Shown here: one piece after another, positions 1 to 4,417 of the stretch
Layout: every line of letters begins with the position of its first letter
How positions within the stretch are numbered: position 1 is the first letter of the stretch
IMG/VR virus record: IMGVR_UViG_3300030202_000714
Location: 1 to 60,992 of that record
Source of the DNA: a virus
Length of the DNA stretch: 60,992 nt
Reading direction: 5' to 3' (one strand)
Made by a program: the position numbers and the translations under genes
Notes under the pieces: generated by a model
Told to the model about the DNA's origin: nothing
Databases searched by the model: none
The model's input: the letters and a program-made list of their open reading frames with translations, nothing else

Positions 1-351
1 GAAGTCATATTCCATATCAGACCATAAATGAGGTTCTATCCACACACCACCACCTGATGTCATTTCACTAATAGCTCTTTCAGACCATTCAGCGTAGTCT
101 TCATACTGATAACCATCTTGTGATACATAAGGTCTCTCATCATGAGTACACCAGTATATATCATAGCTATCAGCTGTTGATTCACTGTATATTTTTAGTA
201 TATGGTTCTTATCACACCAGTCAGTTGTATTATCTAGGTTTCCGCCATATTCTGATTCGATGTACTCGATCAGCCAATTAGCATCTGGTTCCTGCATTAT
301 TCCATCGCTCTCAAGAGCTTCAATAATAATATCATCTGTTAGTAACTCCAT
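1..351 (-). CDS. Hypothetical acidic protein, 3' part missing at window edge
   Basis: An open frame of 117 codons starts at the ATG at 351 and runs off the left edge, so the C-terminus is not visible. The start shares a TAATG overlap with the stop of the gene at 351-590, implying translational coupling. The protein is acidic and rich in Asp, Glu, Trp and Tyr (for example LIEYIESEYGG and DWCDKNH near residues 27-50). No family is recognised. It belongs to the leftward block of small genes, which is typical of early phage proteins acting on the host. That role is inference from position only. Confidence 0.7.
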   Translation of the reverse strand, partial: MELLTDDIIIEALESDGIMQEPDANWLIEYIESEYGGNLDNTTDWCDKNHILKIYSESTADSYDIYWCTHDERPYVSQDGYQYEDYAEWSERAISEMTSGGGVWIEPHLWSDMEYDF

Positions 352-590
352 TATTCTTCGATTAGCATTCTGCCACCGTACATAATGTCTTTGGCTGTTA
401 CATCACTTGTATAAAGACCTGCGTAGGACAATAGGGCACTAACATCAGATACTGATAGTTCATGCCATAATACACTACTCATGAGTTTATACTTTAATCT
501 TTTAGCGCTGTCATATTTTCTAGCACTAGCTTGCAACTCTGATTTAAGACTAGGTTGCAGTAAGTCGTAGATTGATTTCATTTTACTCAT
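351..590 (-). CDS. Hypothetical 79-residue protein
   Basis: A small, helix-rich protein with a basic middle (SARKYDSAKRLKYKL). No known domain is recognised. The start lies about 30 nt downstream of a copy of the repeated promoter-like element (619-651), so it is probably the first gene of a short leftward unit that continues into the gene at 1-351 through a TAATG junction. Function unknown. Confidence 0.7.
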   Translation of the reverse strand: MSKMKSIYDLLQPSLKSELQASARKYDSAKRLKYKLMSSVLWHELSVSDVSALLSYAGLYTSDVTAKDIMYGGRMLIEE

Positions 591-618
591 TGTTATTATA
601 TTTAATTGTTTGTATATA

Positions 619-651
619 TATTATCCGACTATTGTCGTATTTAATTTGTAT
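619..651 (-). promoter_or_regulatory. Promoter-like element, copy 1
   Basis: Read on the minus strand this 33-bp site follows the pattern shared by seven sites in the window: (T)TACAAA, five bases, TACRA near position 13, then GGATAATA at position 26. This copy has ATACAAA, AATACGA and CGGATAATA. It ends about 29 nt before the ATG of the gene at 351-590. GGATAATA resembles a -10 box. Promoter function is inferred from conservation, fixed spacing and position. Confidence 0.6.
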
Positions 652-653
652 TG

Positions 654-700
654 AGGACGTGGCGGGAGTCGAACCCGCACCTTAGTACCGTAGCACGTCC
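654..700 (-). ncRNA. tRNA-like minihelix: acceptor stem plus T-arm only
   Basis: On the minus strand a perfect T-arm (GCGGG, loop TTCGACT, CCCGC; 662-678) is followed directly by CACGTCC (655-661) and an unpaired T (654). The only sequence matching the acceptor strand, GGACGTG, lies at 694-700, just 15 nt before the T-arm, so no D-arm or anticodon arm fits between. The spacer can form a 4-bp hairpin with a UACG loop, but that uses the last bases of the acceptor half. Upstream, 701-771 has further pairing potential (CCTCTC with GAGAGG, and ACCA/TGGT around GGGA/TCCC), so a larger structured RNA is possible. No CCA end is encoded. It sits in the gap between two leftward genes. It could be a tRNA remnant or a tRNA mimic. 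Confidence 0.5.
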
Positions 701-775
701 ATAACCTCTCTTGTTTTCATCACAAGGCCTACTGTGTATTCCCGAGAGGCGCCACCATGGGATTCCCTGGTTAGC

Positions 776-1018
776 TTAGTTATATATTTTATTAGACTTA
801 CATACCATCCACTCGCAGTTAGTAGGCTTATGTCCTTTTAAAGTCATTAAGTCTTCATAGTCTTCGCATTGTAGATCTGCTCGTCTAATATTGTACATGA
901 ATACTCTGCCTAATTCAAAGTCTAGTATCCATAGATAATTTCTTGCGTCAGAGTTTTCTATTACCTCTAATCTTTCTTCGTCTTGCATTTCATGCCATTT
1001 CTTTACTGAATCACTCAT
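776..1018 (-). CDS. Hypothetical 80-residue protein
   Basis: Small acidic protein with no recognised family. The C-terminal half has two Cys residues separated by 20 residues (LQCEDYEDL and NCEWMVCKSN). Its start overlaps the 3' end of the gene at 1011-1229 by 8 bp, so the two are probably co-transcribed. The structured RNA region follows its stop codon. Function unknown. Confidence 0.65.
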   Translation of the reverse strand: MSDSVKKWHEMQDEERLEVIENSDARNYLWILDFELGRVFMYNIRRADLQCEDYEDLMTLKGHKPTNCEWMVCKSNKIYN

Positions 1019-1229
1019 CGTAATATTTATTAGTTGTTACATCTAGTTTGTTAGCGATGTGGCGAGCGACCAGTCTCATAAGATAACTATGAGTGTCGTT
1101 TGTAAGTGGGGACTCAGCATCTTTAGGTAGAAACTGACCGACTTGCCAATCACTTTGTTTGTATATTTCTTCTATTATATCTGTAGCTATTTCTTCTGCT
1201 ACTATATTCATTTGTTTTATTACTGCCAT
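1011..1229 (-). CDS. Hypothetical 72-residue protein
   Basis: Small protein predicted to be mostly helical (AEEIATDIIEEIYKQ and YLMRLVARHIANKL). No family recognised. It overlaps the next leftward gene (776-1018) by 8 bp and lies 4 bp after the zinc-ribbon gene at 1234-1446, so it belongs to the same transcription unit. Function unknown. Confidence 0.65.
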   Translation of the reverse strand: MAVIKQMNIVAEEIATDIIEEIYKQSDWQVGQFLPKDAESPLTNDTHSYLMRLVARHIANKLDVTTNKYYDE

Positions 1230-1233
1230 ATTA

Positions 1234-1446
1234 TTATCTTAAGCATGTTCCATAACCTCTACGAGCGCCAAGCTTTCTTACACGTTTCGCCTGTTCTTTC
1301 GGCATAATTTGTATAGTGTTACCGGTTTTATGGTATGTAAGGGATATACAGCCATAAGGTTCTACTGTGCTACAGTCGACGCAAGAGGTGTACCCAAGTG
1401 CGAGGCGCTGCGGAGGTATTATATTTTTACATTTACATTTTGTCAT
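1234..1446 (-). CDS. Small zinc-ribbon-like protein, 70 residues
   Basis: The N-terminal half carries two cysteine pairs, CKC at residues 4-6 and CVDC at 22-25, separated by IIPPQRLALGYTS. This resembles the C4 zinc finger of DksA/TraR-type proteins, which touch RNA polymerase. The resemblance is only to the finger, because the DksA coiled coil is absent. The C-terminal half is basic (KEQAKRVRKLGARRGYG). The start lies 8 nt after a copy of the promoter-like element, which would give a nearly leaderless mRNA. It may bind nucleic acid or polymerase. That is inference. Confidence 0.65.
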   Translation of the reverse strand: MTKCKCKNIIPPQRLALGYTSCVDCSTVEPYGCISLTYHKTGNTIQIMPKEQAKRVRKLGARRGYGTCLR

Positions 1447-1453
1447 ACAATTA

Positions 1454-1486
1454 TATTATCCAACTGTATTTGTATTTTGTTTGTAA
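1454..1486 (-). promoter_or_regulatory. Promoter-like element, copy 2
   Basis: Minus strand: TTACAAA at positions 1-7, TACAAATA at 13-20 and GTTGGATAATA at 23-33 of the shared pattern. It overlaps the last codons of the gene at 1456-1917 and ends 7 bp before the ATG of the zinc-ribbon gene (1446), so a transcript starting after GGATAATA would have almost no leader. Confidence 0.6.
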
Positions 1487-1917
1487 TTCTTTAGATAGTA
1501 TTCTAACATATAGTTTAATCTAGCAAGACCTGAATAGATTCTAGCTCTTGATATAGTATTATATGTTTTAGTTACTGTCTTATTTCCTTCTAAAAATACC
1601 CACTTTTTCTTTCTTTTATATGTAGGATTTAGTTGATAAGGTGAGTAGCAACCATTTTGTTTTCTAACATAACCTGTTTTGAAACACGCTAATCTTAATT
1701 TAGGAAACTGATTTGGATTTACTCTTCCATACCTTGTTTTAGGTGCTAGCGAAGATACAGGAAACTCAAATTCTCTTGTACCATTGATCGCTTGTCTTTG
1801 CGTAGTTACTTCTTTAATATTGTATTTAATAAGCAATTGTCTCGCAAAAGCGTCTTCTAACATTTGCTTTTCTTGTTGCCAAGTATATTTATACTCGCCG
1901 TTTTCTAGTATTCTCAT
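1456..1917 (-). CDS. Hypothetical basic protein, 153 residues
   Basis: Basic, Tyr- and Lys-rich protein with an acidic helical N-terminus (WQQEKQMLEDAFARQLL). No family is recognised. The middle part (KTRYGRVNPNQFPKLRL, then YKRKKKWVFLEGNKTVTKTY) looks like a beta-rich basic domain and could bind nucleic acid. Its final codons are the DNA of promoter-like element copy 2, so the C-terminal residues may be dictated by the promoter. It starts 2 bp after the gene at 1920-2165 stops. Confidence 0.65.
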   Translation of the reverse strand: MRILENGEYKYTWQQEKQMLEDAFARQLLIKYNIKEVTTQRQAINGTREFEFPVSSLAPKTRYGRVNPNQFPKLRLACFKTGYVRKQNGCYSPYQLNPTYKRKKKWVFLEGNKTVTKTYNTISRARIYSGLARLNYMLEYYLKNYKQNTNTVG

Positions 1918-1919
1918 AG

Positions 1920-2165
1920 TTATTTATTAAATTGTTGCATCCACTCCCAGTCTTTACCGAAAGTTTCAGGTGCATATTTGTTATATAGTTCGCATAATTC
2001 TTTTGTCCAACCACCTACTGATTTGACTTTATCTTCAATAATATCACGCTCCATTCTGCCAGATTCATAGTATCTGTTGTCATCACTCATCATATAAGTG
2101 TGGTCATGACACTCAAACATTTCTTCGAGTGATAAATCTTTAAAGTATCTTGGTTTATTCGACAT
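1920..2165 (-). CDS. Hypothetical acidic protein, 81 residues
   Basis: Acidic, Tyr- and Met-rich small protein (SLEEMFECHDHTYMM at residues 12-26). No known family. It overlaps the 3' end of the 47-codon gene at 2155-2298 by 11 bp and stops 2 bp before the next leftward gene, so it is inside a tight operon driven by promoter-like element copy 3. Function unknown. Confidence 0.65.
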   Translation of the reverse strand: MSNKPRYFKDLSLEEMFECHDHTYMMSDDNRYYESGRMERDIIEDKVKSVGGWTKELCELYNKYAPETFGKDWEWMQQFNK

Positions 2166-2298
2166 AGCTAATTCCGTTTATAGTTATATATTTACGCCAC
2201 TCTTTTGCATAAGGTATTCTTTCATGTAGAACTCCATCAACTAACACGTGAGTAGGCACACCGTGTACATTATGGTTTATATATTTTATCTTTTTCAT
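2155..2298 (-). CDS. Hypothetical 47-residue protein
   Basis: Reading the minus strand gives a 47-codon frame beginning MKKIKYINHNVHGVP and ending NGISYVE. The ATG at 2298 lies only 5 nt beyond the GGATAATA of promoter-like element copy 3, and the stop overlaps the start of the next gene (1920-2165). The pattern of hydrophobic and charged residues suggests a small beta-rich protein. No family recognised. Confidence 0.5.
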   Translation of the reverse strand: MKKIKYINHNVHGVPTHVLVDGVLHERIPYAKEWRKYITINGISYVE

Positions 2299-2303
2299 AT
2301 TAT

Positions 2304-2336
2304 TATTATCCAACTATTTTTGTATTTAAATTGTAA
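2304..2336 (-). promoter_or_regulatory. Promoter-like element, copy 3
   Basis: Minus strand: TTACAAT, AATACAAAAATA and GTTGGATAATA at the conserved spacing. The site ends 5 nt before the ATG at 2298 and overlaps the end of the small gene at 2306-2437. If GATAAT is the -10 box, transcription would start at or next to the initiation codon. Confidence 0.6.
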
Positions 2337-2437
2337 TTTCTATTAAATCTATTAAACCACTCATCTTCAATCATCATTATTTGTTGACGAGTAAGTTTAA
2401 TAATCTTCTTACTTGTATGTTTTCTATAACGTGCCAT
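2306..2437 (-). CDS. Hypothetical basic protein, 43 residues
   Basis: Small frame starting MARYRKHTSKKIIKL, followed by a helix (TRQQIMMIEDEWFNRF). It overlaps the end of the gene at 2424-2567 (start inside its last codons), as is common in this block. Its last ten codons coincide with promoter-like element copy 3. Basic N-terminus; no family recognised. Confidence 0.45.
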   Translation of the reverse strand: MARYRKHTSKKIIKLTRQQIMMIEDEWFNRFNRNYNLNTKIVG

Positions 2438-2567
2438 AGTAAACATCAGTATATTCTTCAACAGTTACCCACTTATTTATATCGTGTGAGTAAATCATGC
2501 CATCAATCACATGCTCATCAGCAAATGACCATAGTTTCTCGTGTGTGTGTTTTCTAGTAGTTGTCAT
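2424..2567 (-). CDS. Hypothetical 47-residue protein
   Basis: Frame MTTTRKHTHEKLWSF to DVYYGTL read on the minus strand. It overlaps both neighbours: 14 bp with the gene at 2306-2437 and 14 bp with the gene at 2554-2673. The chain of overlaps supports real coding in an operon. No family recognised; rich in His, Thr and Tyr. Confidence 0.45.
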   Translation of the reverse strand: MTTTRKHTHEKLWSFADEHVIDGMIYSHDINKWVTVEEYTDVYYGTL

Positions 2568-2673
2568 AGACAAGTTGATTTACGTGAGATTTCTCTTCAC
2601 TGGTTAGTAAATTGTAGTGTTTGTTATATATTCTAAACGCTACTTTTAATTTATATGTATTTATATGTGCCAT
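2554..2673 (-). CDS. Hypothetical 39-residue protein
   Basis: Frame MAHINTYKLKVAFRI to HVNQLVYDNY on the minus strand, overlapping the following gene by 14 bp. Basic N-terminal half, amphipathic C-terminal half. Support is the operon-like chain of overlaps; no family recognised and a chance frame cannot be excluded. Confidence 0.4.
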   Translation of the reverse strand: MAHINTYKLKVAFRIYNKHYNLLTSEEKSHVNQLVYDNY

Positions 2674-2682
2674 AGTTTAATT

Positions 2683-2784
2683 TTAGCATGGACAAAATAT
2701 CCATAGTGAGATGTATAATATGTAGAATATTAATGCTACAAATACAAAGTTTATTATTATATCTATTATTTTATTCTTTTTCAT
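2683..2784 (-). CDS. Single-span membrane peptide, 33 residues
   Basis: The peptide begins with MKKNK and is followed by about 22 hydrophobic residues (IIDIIINFVFVALIFYIL and on), ending in CPC. A positively charged start followed by one hydrophobic span indicates an inner-membrane peptide. It overlaps the stop of the membrane peptide gene at 2781-2924 (ATGA junction). Such peptides in early phage regions can alter host membranes, but no specific role can be read here. Confidence 0.45.
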   Translation of the reverse strand: MKKNKIIDIIINFVFVALIFYILYISLWIFCPC

Positions 2785-2924
2785 CTTATTAATATATTAG
2801 CAGTTGCACCTTCGAATATAATAGCATAAATCATTATTGCAATTCCAGTAAATGCTAGTGTGCCAAGTGCACCGATGAATAGTTTGATTGCTACATTAAG
2901 AGCAATGTGAGTGAATTTTCTCAT
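2781..2924 (-). CDS. Membrane peptide, 47 residues
   Basis: MRKFTHIALNVAIKL is followed by a hydrophobic stretch (FIGALGTLAFTGIAIMIYAI) that would span the membrane once. It ends on an ATGA overlap with the next membrane peptide gene, so the two are translationally coupled and may act together. The upstream gap carries the second tRNA-like sequence and promoter-like element copy 4. No family recognised. Confidence 0.5.
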   Translation of the reverse strand: MRKFTHIALNVAIKLFIGALGTLAFTGIAIMIYAIIFEGATANILIR

Positions 2925-2947
2925 AGTTAATTGTATTTAATTGTTAG

Positions 2948-2991
2948 TACTAGTGTGTGTAATCGAAACGCACCTCTGCTCCAAGACTAGT
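2948..2991 (-). ncRNA. Possible second tRNA-like minihelix (degenerate)
   Basis: Minus strand: TGCGT, loop TTCGATT, ACACA (2956-2972, one C-A mismatch) is a T-arm-like hairpin. It is followed by CACTAGT (2949-2955) and an A. The matching ACTAGTC (2985-2991, six of seven pairs) lies only 12 nt before the T-arm. The architecture copies that at 654-700. The mismatches and the palindromic ACTAGT make chance more likely than for the first element. Confidence 0.25.
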
Positions 2992-3021
2992 TATTCAACT
3001 GTATTTATACTCGAGAGAACT
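2989..3021 (-). promoter_or_regulatory. Promoter-like element, copy 4 (weak)
   Basis: Only the downstream half matches the shared pattern: TATAAATACA then GTTGAATAA in place of GTTGGATAATA. The TTACAAA box is absent. It lies upstream of the two membrane peptide genes and abuts the possible second tRNA-like structure. Confidence 0.35.
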
Positions 3022-3051
3022 TTGAACGCCGAGTGAATAAAGAATTAGTTA

Positions 3052-3279
3052 TTAAACTAACTCTTTATCTCTAAGTACTAAAGGTATATTGTTAGTAGCA
3101 GTATACGATTTGTACTTTAACCAACATGGTAGTGTAGTTAGTGTATCTTTCATTATTGAAAATACTTTGTCGTGATTGTAAGTTATCTTGTCACCTTTTT
3201 TGTTAGTGAATTCGAATGTTACATTTTTACCGATTAGTGATTGTCTTACGACAAATCTTTTAGTGATTAAGTTACTCAT
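3052..3279 (-). CDS. Hypothetical basic protein, 75 residues
   Basis: Basic small protein (LITKRFVVRQSLIGKNVTF at the start), probably beta-rich, with no recognised family. It starts 38 nt downstream of promoter-like element copy 5 and is the first gene of its unit. Function unknown; likely early. Confidence 0.65.
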   Translation of the reverse strand: MSNLITKRFVVRQSLIGKNVTFEFTNKKGDKITYNHDKVFSIMKDTLTTLPCWLKYKSYTATNNIPLVLRDKELV

Positions 3280-3316
3280 AGTTATTATATTTAATTGTTA
3301 TTATTAGTTACATTTA

Positions 3317-3349
3317 TATTATCCAAGTTGTATTGTATTGTATTTGTAA
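3317..3349 (-). promoter_or_regulatory. Promoter-like element, copy 5
   Basis: Minus strand: TTACAAA, TACAATACAA and CTTGGATAATA at exactly the spacing of the other copies. It precedes the gene at 3052-3279 by 37 nt. The matching bases are conserved although the surrounding sequence differs, which supports selection on the DNA. Confidence 0.6.
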
Positions 3350-3429
3350 AAGTAGTATGTTTGTTTATTAGTAGTTTTAATGTTAGTAGTATTCCGCACA
3401 CTCTCACAACTTCTAATTTTATAATTCAT
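3319..3429 (-). CDS. Possible 36-residue peptide
   Basis: A minus-strand frame from ATG at 3429 (MNYKIRSCESVRNTTN) to a stop inside promoter-like element copy 5. It starts 25 nt after copy 6 of the element, which is the main reason to consider it. Composition is low complexity (Thr, Asn, Tyr, Lys), so it may instead be untranslated leader. Confidence 0.3.
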   Translation of the reverse strand: MNYKIRSCESVRNTTNIKTTNKQTYYFYKYNTIQLG

Positions 3430-3454
3430 AATTATTACTTTTTACTTACATTAT

Positions 3455-3487
3455 TATTATCCATTTAGTATTGTAGTGAGTTTGTAA
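3455..3487 (-). promoter_or_regulatory. Promoter-like element, copy 6
   Basis: Minus strand: TTACAAA, CTACAATA and ATGGATAATA at the shared spacing. It is the outermost copy firing leftward from the divergent region, 67 bp from the outward-facing copy 7. Confidence 0.6.
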
Positions 3488-3557
3488 TAATATGTGAAAT
3501 GTTTTTATAAAATGAATATAAGTAGATGAGCGAGGTGAGCATAATAGTTAACATGTA

Positions 3558-3590
3558 TTACAGAGTAAATACGAAAAATCAAGGATAATA
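3558..3590 (+). promoter_or_regulatory. Promoter-like element, copy 7 (only rightward copy)
   Basis: Plus strand: TTACAGA, AATACGAAAAA and AAGGATAATA, with the same 25-bp offset from the first box to GGATAATA. It points toward the rightward genes, whose first start (3787) is about 197 bp away, leaving room for a long leader that contains the G-rich run and dyads. Confidence 0.5.
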
Positions 3591-3643
3591 AGGGTATAAG
3601 CTGGCGGGGCTAGCTAAATAAAAGGCGTTTTCCTATATGGCAT

Positions 3644-3661
3644 GGTGGTGGAGGGGAGGGG
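3644..3661 (+). other. G-rich run with quadruplex potential
   Basis: Five guanine tracts in 18 bp (GG, GG, GG, GGGG, GGGG) separated by single T or A bases, in a genome that is otherwise strongly AT-rich. Single-base loops favour a two-layer quadruplex on the plus strand. It lies in the leader or control region downstream of the rightward promoter-like element. Confidence 0.5.
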
Positions 3662-3735
3662 AGCAACACAAACTATCTAATTATCTTATAATTTTTTTTA
3701 TGACAGTAGCCTTATAGAGTACCCTAGTAATAGGC

Positions 3736-3746
3736 TAGTGTCACTA
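3736..3746. promoter_or_regulatory. Short dyad, possible operator
   Basis: TAGTG-T-CACTA is an 11-bp perfect dyad with a one-base centre. It is too tight to form an RNA hairpin but typical of a dimer-binding DNA site. It lies 40 bp upstream of the first rightward ATG. Function is inference. Confidence 0.3.
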
Positions 3747-3786
3747 TAGCTTTAAATATCACTTTTTACGTGTAATTATATTGTAT

Positions 3787-4008
3787 ATGGCAAGAGCAAA
3801 TTCACAAGGACTGAGTCCAACAGCATTAAGAGCAAAGCGAGCTAGAGATTTAGCAGCAGCTAAAACACCTAAACGTAGAGCCCGTAAAGCTGAGAACCAG
3901 AGGATAGGTCAAAAACCAGGATCTGACTTGCATCATACATCCAGTGGAACAGTAATACGCACATCGATAGCTTATAATAGAGCTACACATGATAGAGGCG
4001 AAGTATAA
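3787..4008 (+). CDS. Small very basic protein, 73 residues
   Basis: Arg- and Lys-rich protein (LRAKRARDLAAAKTPKRRAR, residues 15-34) with a second half containing DLHHTSSGTVIRTS. ATG at 3787 is preferred over a TTG two codons upstream. No Shine-Dalgarno sequence; the leader is A/T-rich (AATTATATTGTAT). The charge suggests nucleic-acid binding. No family is recognised with confidence. First gene of the long rightward block. Confidence 0.65.
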   Translation: MARANSQGLSPTALRAKRARDLAAAKTPKRRARKAENQRIGQKPGSDLHHTSSGTVIRTSIAYNRATHDRGEV

Positions 4009-4079
4009 TGGATTTTATACTATGTTTATTATTAGTTGTGTTAAGTTTTGTCTTCCACATGGTAGTGTATGAAGATTAA
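4008..4079 (+). CDS. Possible 23-residue membrane peptide
   Basis: A frame of 24 codons sharing a TAATG junction with the preceding gene. It begins MDFILCLLLVVLSFVF and ends with an acidic tail, so almost the whole peptide is one hydrophobic span. Translational coupling and composition support it; size makes it uncertain. Confidence 0.4.
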   Translation: MDFILCLLLVVLSFVFHMVVYED

Positions 4080-4110
4080 CCTAATTATTAACCCTTAAAA
4101 AACCAAAATT

Positions 4111-4395
4111 ATGACGTTTTTTTATTCGACTAGAACGTGGAATAGTCAACCACAAATTACCGATGAAACCATTTCTTGGTGGAAACATTTATCTACTAAG
4201 AAAAACTGGAGAATAGTTCAGTTACCAAATGGCTTTTATCAAACCGAATACCTAGATTTAGATGAAAACTGGGTAGATGTTACAAGAAGAGAAACAATTG
4301 AATCAGCTGAGGCTGCAATTGATGGTAGCATCGAACATTACAACAAAAAGTTAGAGTTCACAAAAGGACCTAAAGTTGTAAAAACATTTAAATAG
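4111..4395 (+). CDS. Hypothetical protein, 94 residues
   Basis: Trp-rich, mixed alpha/beta protein (WNSQPQITDETISWWKHL; NWRIVQLPNGFYQTEYLD; SAEAAIDGSIEHYNKK). The alternation looks like a compact three-strand, two-helix domain. No family is recognised. It lies 22 bp upstream of groEL and may be transcribed with it. Function unknown. Confidence 0.65.
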   Translation: MTFFYSTRTWNSQPQITDETISWWKHLSTKKNWRIVQLPNGFYQTEYLDLDENWVDVTRRETIESAEAAIDGSIEHYNKKLEFTKGPKVVKTFK

Positions 4396-4417
4396 TAACT
4401 AAATAAAATATAATTTA

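Larger units (their letters stand above)
3430..3786. other. Divergent intergenic control region
   Basis: About 350 bp without a convincing gene between the leftward early block and the rightward genes. It holds promoter-like copies 6 (minus) and 7 (plus), a G-rich run at 3644-3661, the palindrome GCTAGC near 3609-3614, an inverted repeat TAGCCT (3707-3712) / AGGCTA (3732-3737), and the dyad TAGTG-T-CACTA (3736-3746). It is the natural place for divergent transcription control and possibly for a replication origin. No origin-specific protein-binding repeats are evident. Confidence 0.6.

Noticed and set aside
654-775. A class II tRNA (for example serine, UGA anticodon) or tmRNA
   Set aside because: A TGA sits in a hairpin loop near 714-720 and the variable-arm-like hairpin fits, but position 33 is not T and no 5' acceptor strand matching CACGTCC exists upstream. 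A tmRNA would need a much longer body and a tag-coding part.
1309-1494. Plus-strand 61-residue frame
   Set aside because: It is opposite the zinc-ribbon gene and promoter copy 2, has no start context, and its composition is that of an antisense shadow.
619-3349. Conserved C-terminal peptide (Y-K-x-N-T-x-x-V-G before stop) in several small genes
   Set aside because: The peptide similarity follows from the promoter-like DNA with fixed spacing; copies 4 and 6 keep the DNA pattern but not the peptide, so selection on DNA is the better explanation.
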